This document shows positions 1 through 8,536 of a stretch of 64,000 nucleotides of DNA, piece after piece. The DNA lies in contig OX419757.1 in the NCBI GenBank assembly GCA_948567375.1, positions 13,330,001 to 13,394,000 on the forward strand. Direction: 5' to 3'. Each line of letters starts with the position of its first letter. Position 1 is the first letter of the stretch. Under the pieces are notes generated by a model. That model searched no databases, was not told where the DNA came from, and saw nothing but the letters and a program-made list of their open reading frames with translations. Made by a program: the position numbers and the translations under genes. The DNA is from Lunularia cruciata (lineage: Eukaryota > Streptophyta > Marchantiopsida > Lunulariales > Lunulariaceae).

Positions 1-422
1 ACATGTAGCTTTGGCTAGGAGAGGTAGTTTGATCCCATTCTTGGTGATCCTGGTAGCTTAGGACTTAGATACAAACTACTCTTATGTCAAATGCCAAATG
101 GTGGCAGAGTCAGTCCCGTGTTGTGTTATGAGATGGAGGGTTTTTGTTTAGATTTCTTGTGATTGGATCCCCTCCATTCTCTGCTTCCTGTTTGTGCACC
201 ACGTTTGTGTGAGGTGCCTTGACTTTTGAGCGTTGGTGCTCTGGTGTGCTCTCGGTGGTGAGGCTGGAGTGATGACCAGTCAGACTACCTTTGTTTCTCT
301 CCGGTGAGGCAGGAAGTGATGACCTGTAGACCGTGAGAGTGCGTGTTATGATGGCAGGTTACAGGTTGCCCTTCCCCTAGTGTAGTTATCTCGGTAGAGT
401 TACATTAGTGGGTGGTGTTTAG
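1..422 (+). other. Element A copy 1 leader (5' untranslated region)
   Basis: This stretch aligns by eye with the reverse complement of about 59080-59480 in copy 2, so it belongs to the element. It is G/T-rich with no long ORF. A TAG at 420-422 opens the gag frame. The primer-binding site and 5' LTR must lie left of the window. Confidence 0.7.
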
Positions 423-559
423 TTGGTGTTGGCACGTGGTGGTGTTGGCACTTGGTGGGGTACTTGCGGTTGCGACTTGCGGTTGCAGTTGGTGGTTCGG
501 GTTTGCTGTTGCAGTTATGTGGTCACGACGGAGTTCTTTGGAGATTCTAGAGGAGTTAG

Positions 560-1830
560 CCCTATAGTACACAGTGGGTTTACTTGGAGTGGTGCTCGGT
601 ATCAGCCTATATCTCAGGTCCCAGTGAGGGAGGAGATTGACTTTGAGTTGGAGTTCGACACAAGAGCTGATTCAGTTGAGAGTGCACTTGGTGTGTCCGC
701 ACCGTTGTTGTGGGACATGGACGAGATTTATGGGGCCTCCAAAGGCCCTAGGCGTTACTCTGGTACAGTGGGTACCATTGAGTTGGATGACTTCATCCAA
801 GAGTTTGATAGTTGGTGTGATCTGCAGTAGATGCGGAACCCGACTTTGTTCACACCCTTCATGGCATGGAAGGGGTTGTTTCAGCACTTGGAGGGTCCAC
901 CGATGGACGACTACCATGAGCTCAAGAGAGTTCATTTGGAGGAGATTGAGTTATGGAGATAGTATTGGTCTCCACACTATGTCTCCATCACTTCAGGCTC
1001 GGTGGCCAGGAGTAGATCGGCTGTACCCACGAGTTCTAGCTCGAGTAGTGTTGGTGGAGCTAGTGGAGGTGCACTAGTTGGAGATAGTGCTACTACGAGT
1101 GGAGGTACCGCTGCAAGAGGTGGTGTGGTACCGGGGTTTAACCCCATGGTTGAGTTCTTCCTATGTTTGAGGCAGAACTACCAAGGAGTGCGGATTGACA
1201 AGCTGAGGAGCTTACAGGAGTTCTAGCGGAAGGCTGGAGAGAGCCTACGCGAGGCATATACTCGCATGAGGCGGCTGATCAGTTTCACTCAGGGAGTCAC
1301 TGAGGCCCAGGCAGTCCAGTTTTGGTATGGGATACTGGACAGGGAGTTGTGACGTAGAGTTCGTGATGCTACGTTGTTGCAGGCTACTTCGCCCACTTTG
1401 GCAGTAGTCTTTGGTTTGGCTGAGCGTATTGAGCTCAACATGGTGGAGGAGAGAGTGGTGACAGCTGGATTTGGTAGAGAGACCTCATCCACGGTTGTGA
1501 CTTCTTCTAGAGTGTAGCAGAGTGCACCACGCCTAGTTGGTTTTTGAGGACAGGGTGGACAGCCCAGATCCTATGGAGCGAGTGGAGGGCCTAGTGGAGT
1601 TAGACCCTTACCCTCATTTTTGGGTCAGCAGCAGCCAGTGAGTGGTGGTGTTGCTTGTTGGACTTGTGGTGGACCTCACCATAGGAGAGAGTGTACTCAG
1701 GGCAGTGGACCTGATACCTCTGGTGCATCACAGCCAGCATAGAGGTAGTGTGAGCATTGCCACAGATTTGGTCACACTAGTGACCGGTGTTTTGACCTAC
1801 ACCCGGAGTTACGGAGTGGTAGGGTTGCTA
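560..1830 (+). pseudogene. Element A copy 1 gag: capsid plus two CCHC zinc knuckles
   Basis: The capsid-like core contains LREAYTRMRRLISFTQGV and a following QFWYGILDRE segment, which match the Retrotrans_gag family pattern of an alpha-helical capsid. Two nucleocapsid knuckles follow. At 1656 the pattern is CWTC then H and C with one residue fewer than usual (C-x2-C-x3-H-x4-C). At 1749 CEHCHRFGHTSDRC is a standard C-x2-C-x4-H-x4-C. The same parts are readable in copy 2 at 57760-58920. Gag packages the element RNA in cytoplasmic particles. Seven of the frame's stops lie in this interval, at 828, 960, 1224, 1350, 1515, 1545 and the pair at 1740/1746 counted as one site cluster. Confidence 0.82.
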
Positions 1831-2589
1831 TGGCAGGTAGTAGAGGAGCTCCAATTCATAGAGGACGAGGTGGTGGTAGAGGATCTACACCTAGTAGGGG
1901 TGCGGTACCTGCCCTTACTTTTGATACAACTATGGCTACTCGGATTGAGCAGTTGGAGCAGAGATTGGCTAGTATGGCTATTGCTCAGAGGAGATCAGAT
2001 TCGGGTGCTGAGGCTTCCACCTCATATGCTGGTGATAGAGATGCTTTGGACTTCATGTGCGGAGCAGCACAGGTGGATGCATCTGCAGCAGTGACTAGGA
2101 GTGCAGTACGTGCTCCAGAGCCTAGAGGAGCATCAGTGGAGTTGGACCCACAGAGAGGAGAGGTTGGGAGACAGGTCAGACTTCCCTAGTCTTTCACGCT
2201 ATCTGAGGCATTGCAGACGACATCCATGGTTCCTAGACGTCCCAGTGCAGGTGTGGTAGGTGGTGATGGAGTACCTGATGGAGTACCTGCTAGTCAGCCA
2301 CCTGCTACTACACAAATTGAGTCTAGCATGATGTTGGGAGCGGCTCAGCTGATTATGCGGCATCCTTTATTTTCAGCCAGTGACATGTTTACATTGGGAG
2401 TTGACCCAGCCCTAGTGTTCCGGTTGGCTGCCATGTTGTGTGAGAGTAGGGATGGTGCAGTTCCTACTACTAGAGCAGAGGTGGTTGGTAGTGGATCTGA
2501 CTTGATTGAGGAGCATGGGATCCGTTCAGCGACCAGTGGGTTGTGGCAGGCAGCAACGGCTAGACTGGAGGAGTTGCCAGCTAGACCGG

Positions 2590-3060
2590 CCTTTGAGAGA
2601 GCGCGGTTTACACCTGGTGTTGTCCTATTGGATAACCAGAGGGGGATTTTTCATTTGGTGGGACCTTCAGGGAAGGTCTATACACCACAGAGAGTCTTGT
2701 TAGACTCTAGTGCGCAGCCCCTTATGTTGGGGAAGGCTGCAGTTGTCGGTCTAGAGTTACGGAAGACCGATGTGGAGAGGTGTCCATTTCAGATCCAGAC
2801 ATCTCTTGGTGGTGGTTCGACACAGTACATCACACGTGGAGAGCTTGTTGTCTAGGTTCAGCCTTGTCATCCGACTGATAGCTCGGTGGTGAGAGCTTAG
2901 GCTATTGCGACGATAGCTGAGTCATATGATGTGCTAGTTGGGGGAGCAGTGTTATACCCTATGGGTTCTAGCATTGACTATTGGGAGGAGACAGCCTCTT
3001 ATAGACCTGGTTGGCAGTCTGGTGAGGGACGGGTATGTCGCCTACCAGTACGCTTCAGTA
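2590..3060 (+). pseudogene. Element A copy 1 retropepsin-type aspartic protease
   Basis: The active-site segment reads RVLLDSSAQPLMLGKA. Retropepsins usually have D-S/T-G, so the third position is Ser instead of Gly, probably a GGT-to-AGT change. The downstream flap/core region SYDVLVGGAVLYPMGSS followed by a WEETASYRPGW stretch is typical of gypsy proteases. The domain sits in frame between gag and the methyltransferase and would cleave the polyprotein. Stops at 2853 and 2898 fall inside it, and copy 2 reads CAG and CAA there. In copy 2 this domain is the site of both the solo LTR and the element B insertion. Confidence 0.75.
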
Positions 3061-3411
3061 GTGGCAATCTTGGCTCACTACAGTCCGGGACCATGGCAGC
3101 ATCAGTTTTAGCTTTCAGCGGTGCGGTTACTTGGCTTGGTGACTTGTTGGAGGGGAACGCCCATGCAGAGGATACTCCAGTACCAGAGGAGATCACTGGG
3201 CTATGGAGTACGAGTGGGATTGTTCGATCCACCTTGGATGTTCCATTGTGGAGTTCAGAGGAGGCATTGCAGCAACATGCAGATCAGTTGGTGCAGCATG
3301 CTTGGAGTGGAGCCTTTGTACCATCAGGGGATGAGTGTGAGGATGAGCCTCCAGAGGCGATTGATTTGACACCTCTGGATACCACACTCATTGCTTGGCA
3401 GTACCCAATAG

Positions 3412-4370
3412 AGGGGATATGCCTATTGGAGTTGTTTGGTGGGATCAGCACCGGACTAGCTGCGGTGTTACAGGCGGGTATCCGAGTATAGAGGTACTTG
3501 TATGTAGAGAGAGATGAGACTGCTAGGCAAGTCTCTCTACATCATGTGGCACACTTGGCCTATCGGTATCCGAAGTTATTATCGATGTCAGCAATTAGAA
3601 GTTACCAGAAGGCCTTACCAAGAGACATTTCCTTACTGGGGGCGCATGACCTAGAGAGACATGGGCATGTTCACTTGGTGATTTCTGGATGGCCATGTCA
3701 GGGACATACACGTGCGGGCCGCGGTTTGGGTCTTCAGGATCCTCATTCTGGTGTGTTTTGGGAGATGTTACGGATATTACGACATCTCCAGGTTCATCAG
3801 TCTGTTTCTCCAGCTTACCTTTTGGAGAACGTTCCTTTGTTGGGTGATTCTCGCACTAGAGTGGTGGCGAGTACACATCAGGTCCATTCTTGGATGGGAC
3901 CTGCTGTATTGTTAGATGCAGCCAGAGTGGGATCACGGGCTCATCGTCTTCGTCTTTGGTGGACGAACCTTTTACCCAGAGAGGTTCTACAGCGTAGTTA
4001 TGATGGGATTCAGCGACTAGACCACATTCTTGTTGATGATATCTTGGATGTTGGACGTCAGTCTCAGACAGTGGTAGTGGCTGATAGGTCACCTATGGCA
4101 GTGGTGAACCTAGTTGGACAGCCTAGAGCTGCATTTCCCACACTCATGAGTTTCCCAAGCTCTCATGCTTTTTGAGAGGGAGGACCTGGACTTGTTTGGG
4201 ACTCACAGTTACAGCCATTGGTCGAGCCCAATGCTGATGAGAGAGAGCGGGCAATGGGTTTTCGCACCAGTATTATCGCTGTTCCAGCAGTGTCAAAGGC
4301 ATCCAGGCGTCAGGTGTTAGGTCAGGCTATAGACTTGAACTGTTTGACCTGGATTGTGAGCCTTGGTTTG
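3412..4370 (+). pseudogene. Element A copy 1 C5-cytosine DNA methyltransferase domain (DNMT3-like)
   Basis: The domain transfers a methyl group from S-adenosylmethionine to cytosine C5. Motifs appear in linear order. Motif I (SAM binding) reads LLELFGGISTGLAAVLQAGI. Motif II is the YVERDE stretch. Motif IV has the catalytic Pro-Cys in GWPCQGHTRAG (about 3688). Motif VI is YLLENVP (about 3818). Motif VIII is VGSRAHRLRLWWTN. Motifs IX-X are ERERAMGF and RQVLGQAIDLNC (about 4235-4350). The linear order excludes the permuted plant DRM family. The ERE..GF and R..LG ends and the SRAHRLR..W segment resemble DNMT3. Catalytic Cys and Glu are intact, but TAG at 3489 (after motif I) and TGA at 4173 interrupt it, and both stops also occur in copy 2. 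It is in frame with gag and protease, so it would be released as part of the particle polyprotein. Confidence 0.9.
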
Positions 4371-4733
4371 GCAGAGCAGCGTAGGATGCGCTTGATAGGC
4401 ATCACCACTTGGACACTTGTGAGCCCTATGCCTATTGAGACGATTCAGGTACATGCTGGGGGCGATGGACCGAGTGGACATGGTATTCTTGGGACACCTC
4501 CAGTAGCTACTAGGAGAGTGGTCTACTTGGAGTCCATCCAGGTGAGCGTGGGCTACTTGGATTACACCCTTGGCCCACATAGGATGCAGCTAGAGGACGT
4601 GTGGAGCTTGCAGCCAGAGTGGAGGGAGTTTTTCACACAAAGGTTGGGACCTCTAGTGGTCGGGAGCATGACACCATTGCTCCCAAGGGCCCAGTGTAGC
4701 AGCCAGTCAATACGTCTTCCACTCCTACTATAG
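4371..4733 (+). pseudogene. Element A copy 1 segment between methyltransferase and RT, end of first frame
   Basis: The first frame continues about 120 codons past motif X to TAG at 4731. I recognise no domain here. The same frame is readable in copy 2 (48440-48800) with recognisably similar residues, so the segment was once under coding constraint. The RT frame opens at 4700 just after a TAG at 4697-4699, which copy 2 also has, giving a short 34-base overlap in which a -1 shift would be needed. Confidence 0.6.
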
Positions 4734-4739
4734 TTACAG

Positions 4740-5560
4740 AGGATACTTGGGAGCCAAATCTTGGACCCAAGCTTACTGGAGAGGAAAGATGGAGGGTTTG
4801 GAGGTTCTTGAGGAGTCACACGAGTTGTTTTGCCTTCAATATGAAGGATTTGGGTGCTCTGAAGGGACCTGGTATACAGATTGAGCTGACTAGCGACACA
4901 CCAGTTTTCTGACGTCCTTATCAATATAGTGATATGGAGAGGACATTGATTCAGAGTCGGAGTAGTGACCTTTTTGAGGCTGGTTTGGTGGAGATTTCAC
5001 ATGGAGAGTATGCATTAGCAACAGTGATGCCAGCCAAGAAGGATATGCATGGCAATTATACAGATAGGCGGATGTGTGGAGATTACCGTCCTATCAACCG
5101 ACAGACCAAGGCTGATCGGTATGCCATGCCTACACCGGAGGAGATTTTTGATGCGATTGGGCATGCAAAGGTCTTCAGTACTTTGGATCTTCGAGCGGGA
5201 TATCATCAATTGCCGATCAAGGAGGAGGATAAGTCCAAGACAGCATTTTGGGCTATTGATCCTCACGGCAAGGATGTGTTATATCAGTGGAGGTTCTTAC
5301 CATTTGGGTTGAAGAACGCTCCTGCTGAGTTCCAGAGGGTCATGGATAGGATCCTAGCTGGATTGGATTTTTCTCGGTGTTATATTGATGAAATTTTGGT
5401 TTATAGCACTACTGTGGAGGAGCATGAGAGACAGTTGTTGGAGGTGTTTGAGAGGTTGAGATCTCATGGACTCAAATTACATCCTGGGAAGTGTAGGTTC
5501 TTCCATGAGCAGGTTGAGTATTTGGGTCACACTATCTACCCTGGAGGACTTGGTGTTCAG
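4740..5560 (+). pseudogene. Element A copy 1 reverse transcriptase domain
   Basis: Ty3/gypsy RT blocks are in order: CGDYRPINRQTKAD, FSTLDLRAGYHQLP (first catalytic Asp), FGLKNAPAEFQRVM and the catalytic box CYIDEILVYS, followed by a KCRFF...EYLGH thumb start. The catalytic box is unusual. Family members have Y/F-x-D-D, and here the second Asp is Glu (GAT GAA at about 5387). Copy 2 has the same Glu near 47870, so it is a lineage trait and not decay of one copy. TGA at 4910 sits near the domain start. Confidence 0.9.
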
Positions 5561-5569
5561 TAGACCAAG

Positions 5570-6180
5570 GTGGAGGCTATTGCACGTATTCCTCGGCCTA
5601 CAAATGTGAGCAGAGTGCGAGCATTCCTTGGGTTGGCAAACTTCTATCGCCGTTATGTTAGAGGATTTAGTGCCATTGCCAAGGCCTTGACAAAGCTGAC
5701 CAAACTTACACAAAAGTGGTGTTGGGGAGATGAGCAGGAGAGAGCTTTCGTAGAGCTCAAGGAGAGGTTGACATCTGCTCCTATTTTGAGGAGACCAATC
5801 AAGGGACGACCATTTCAGGTTCACACTGATTGGAGTATGTTGGGGCTTGGAGCAGTGCTCACCCAGCATGATGAGGAGGAGGAGTTTGTGGTGGCCTATG
5901 CTAGTCGCTCCAACAATTCAGCGGAGGCGAAGTATAGTTCATATGAGGGAGAGTGCTTGGCAGTAGTTTGGGCAGTAGCACATTTCCGATGTTACCTATT
6001 TGGTAACCCCTTCACTCTCATCACTGATCATCAGCCGCTGAAGTGGTTGATGGAGTCCGACAAGCTTTCAGGGAAGCTTGCATGATGGGCTCTGATTTTG
6101 CAGGAGTATGATTTCACGGTTGTTCACAGACCTGGAGTGGTGAACCGTGATGCAGATGGGTTGAGTAGAAACCCATGTCC
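5570..6180 (+). pseudogene. Element A copy 1 RNase H domain
   Basis: RNase H removes the RNA strand during reverse transcription. Visible acidic residues are HTD (about 5823), the Glu in YEGECLAVVWA, ITDHQPLKW (about 6022) and NRDADGLSR (about 6140), giving the D-E-D-D set. Upstream, ARIPRPTNVSRVRAFLGLAN and FYRRYV are the RT connection region. TGA at 6083 falls where family members have Arg. Confidence 0.87.
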
Positions 6181-6479
6181 CAGCCAACAGGATCAGACCG
6201 GAGCACGTTGGCATGGTGGGACAGATGAGGAGATGGTGCCAGGTTGGCATGCATCGGCCTTTCTGTGTATATTTGCAGAGACTTTGGTGGTATCACTCTC
6301 AACGCATATAGGAGGAGTTATTGAGGTCACAGATCCAGAGAGTGAAGATATTGGTACAGTTCAGCGAGACATTCATGATGATGTTCTAGTGATGGACTAT
6401 CTTCGCACTGGTGTTGTGGGTGGCACAGTTGGGGCCAAGGAGAGAGACCGTGTTCTTCAGCGAGCCAGACGGTTCAGAT

Positions 6480-7405
6480 TGGAGGGTAGACACCTTTTGC
6501 GTGTATGGGACGATGGTAGAGTGCAAGTAGTACCACTTCCATCACAGAGACCACAGTTGGTCCGTCATGCTCATGAAGAGCTAGGACATTTTGGAGTAAA
6601 GCGTACATATAGCTTACTCCAAAGTCATTATTGGTGGCGCGGTATGCAGACCGAGGTATAGCAGTTTGTTGCCAGATGTATGGTTTGTGACCGAGTTAGA
6701 GCATCATTCAATGCTCCTACGCCACAGTTACATCCATTACCTATCATGGGATTGGGTTACCGTTGGAGTTTGGACTTTGCCGGGCCTTTACCGCTGACTG
6801 TGAGACATCATCGGTATGTTTTGGTGATGGTGGAGCACTTCTCCAAGTGGATTGAGTTGGTGGCACTTCCTGACAAGTCTAGTGAAGGGACAGCTTACTC
6901 GTTCCTGGATCGAGTTCTTAGTCATTTTGGTGCACCAGCTGAGGTTTTGACTGATCAGGGTACAGAGTTCTTGGGAGAGTTTCAGGTCTTGTGTGACAAG
7001 GCTTTGATTGATCATTGTACTACATCCCGAAATCACCCTAAGGCAGATGGCTTAGCAGAGAGAGTGGTTCAGACGGTGAAGAGAGGATTGCGAAAGTATG
7101 GTTTGCAAAGAGGCCACTTGGGAGATTGGGATCTCCAATTACCTTGGTTGGCCATGGGCTATCGGTTCAGCCGGCAAGCCTCCTTAGCATCCTTCTCTCC
7201 ATACTTTCTACTCTATGGACGAGATCCAGATTTACCTGTAGCCATTTGTCGAGATGCTACTATAGTTTTGGACTTGGATGACCCCGATGTATGGATGAGC
7301 GCATGTTCTCAGTGGGCAGAGATCTTTTGGAGAGTGATGCCGATGGCTTTTGAGAACTTGGTGATTGCTCAGCATAGAGATACTTTACGCTATGCTACCA
7401 TTTGA
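6480..7405 (+). pseudogene. Element A copy 1 integrase: zinc-binding and catalytic core
   Basis: The N-terminal HHCC module reads RHAHEELGH followed by ARCMVC. The catalytic triad is complete: Asp in WSLDFAGP (about 6775), Asp in LTDQGTEF (about 6950) and Glu in GLAERVVQTVKR (about 7055). GYRFSRQASLASFSPYFLLYGR closes the core, as is usual for gypsy integrases. TAG at 6659 and TGA at 7403 interrupt it, and both positions are also stops in copy 2. Confidence 0.9.
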
Positions 7406-7510
7406 GGAGGAGGTTATAGACCCTCAATCCGTCAATTTCATCTAGGCAACTATGTATATCTACAGCAGACAACACCGACGACGCTTGATGTTTCTACATG
7501 CCGCACTATC

Positions 7511-7810
7511 TTGAGAGTGCGCGAGGTTTTGCCATCTGGAGTCCTTGTGTTAGAAGGACATGATGGTGTTGTTTGGAAGGATCATGTGCGCAATTGTGCG
7601 TCATGCCACCTTCCAAACATTGATGGTACTATGGATCCAAGCTTGGCACTTGTACGTGCAGGCTTGAGGTGTATATTATGTGGCTCTTCTGGTGGAGCTG
7701 CTACTATGTTAGTGTGTGATAGTTGTTCGAGAGGATGGCATATGGCATGTATGACTCCTCCCCTCACGGTGGTTCCTCAGGGACAGTGGTTATGTCCTAG
7801 ATGTACTTGA
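7511..7810 (+). pseudogene. Element A copy 1 integrase C-terminal extension with PHD finger
   Basis: After an integrase C-terminal beta-barrel-like segment (RVREVLPSGVLVLEGHDG), the last 50 residues form a C4HC3 PHD finger: C-x2-C in RCILCG, C-x2-C in LVCDSC, H-x2-C in GWHMAC, then GQWLCPRC immediately before the stop. The spacing and the PPL...VP.G.W signature fit canonical PHD fingers that read histone H3 tails. It occupies the position of the chromodomain in chromoviral integrases, so I infer a targeting role. The interval from 7511 has no premature stop. The eight zinc ligands are intact, and six of them are readable in copy 2 at 45485-45715. Confidence 0.9.
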
Positions 7811-7979
7811 CCTATAGATAGTTCATTCTTTATATGGTATAGATTGCAGACAAGCGACTAACGATGGGGCTCCATAGCACCCGGCCTCTTGATCTTTGCC
7901 CATTAGAGGGTATACCATATATTTAGAGTAGATGGCTATCTGGAGTTAGAGGGACCTAACCGCCAGCTAGGGGGGCGAT
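7811..7979 (+). other. Element A copy 1 3' untranslated region and polypurine tract
   Basis: Non-coding sequence follows the pol stop. AGGGGGGCGAT at 7969-7979 directly precedes the LTR and is the expected plus-strand primer (polypurine tract). Confidence 0.75.
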
Positions 7980-8084
7980 TGTGGCACTTTAGAGTATATG
8001 TATGACTTATGTGTGAGTTGTGCTTCTATAGTGTATGATGTTGACAGCGATGTATGTTGTGTAGCGATGTATATACGCACGACA
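7980..8084 (+). repeat. 105-base direct repeat, left unit, in element A LTR
   Basis: It is nearly identical to 8537-8641, the only difference seen being A versus C at base 17. It starts TGTGGCAC and ends GCACGACA, so each unit has TG...CA ends itself. No PBS-like TGG follows it, so it is not a short LTR of a TRIM-type element. Confidence 0.85.
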
Positions 8085-8536
8085 GCTGTCACGCCATTTG
8101 TAGTTCCGCATCTAGTTGCTCGGACACTGGAGTTCCAGTGATAGTAGTTAGAGTTATTTCAGTAGTATCTCAAAGACTACTTTTCGACGGTCAGATTTGG
8201 TGTTTGGGGTACTGACTTCACGGTAGGGCCCACCGTCACTTTGCACCGTTTGCACCGTCGAGTGTGCCGGCAGCGGGACCATTAGGGTTTCAGGGCTAGC
8301 TCGAGTCCAGGGGGTATAGTTTCGAAGTGAGCTCCAGAGAGCTCACTTCTCTGATGTTGAGCCTTTGAGTTCCTGGCTATGGTGGACAGAGGCCAGCGAG
8401 CGTCACCTGGATTCTCTATGCTTGAGTGGGTGTGGCTTGACTGTAATCAGTGCCCAGTTGTTTTTAGTTTATAGAGTGACAAATCAAGTACTGATCTGAG
8501 TTGAGTTGAGTTGAGAGTGTTAAGCAATCTGATTAT

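Larger units (their letters stand above)
423..4733 (+). pseudogene. Element A copy 1 first frame: gag-protease-methyltransferase polyprotein, interrupted by 13 stops
   Basis: A single frame runs from 423 to the TAG at 4731-4733 without frameshift. It is broken by TAG at 828, 960, 1224, 1515, 1740, 1746, 2187, 2853, 2898 and 3489, and by TGA at 1350, 1545 and 4173. Copy 2 has CAG or CAA at 960, 1224, 1350, 1515, 1740, 1746, 2187, 2853 and 2898, so those stops are private C-to-T changes. Parts in order are gag capsid (about 560-1450), zinc knuckles (1656-1790), a short coiled-coil-like segment (about 1935-1990), protease (about 2590-3060), a linker and the methyltransferase. The true start is unclear. 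An ATG at 717 and one directly after the first stop (831) are candidates. Confidence 0.85.
4700..7810 (+). pseudogene. Element A copy 1 second frame: pol (RT-RNase H-integrase-PHD), interrupted by 5 stops
   Basis: The frame is -1 relative to gag-methyltransferase and ends at TGA 7808-7810. Stops are TGA at 4910, 6083 and 7403, and TAG at 5561 and 6659. There are no frameshifts over 3.1 kb. Copy 2 has CAA at 5561, and it shares the stops at 4910, 6659 (as TAA) and 7403. All four pol domains are complete in order, so this copy lost function mainly by nonsense transitions. Confidence 0.88.

Noticed and set aside
828-7405. Organelle-type U-to-C RNA editing restoring the stop codons
   Set aside because: The TAG/TGA pattern would fit, but this is a nuclear retroelement, and DNA deamination explains the reciprocal CAA states in copy 2 without editing. 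RNA data could reopen it.
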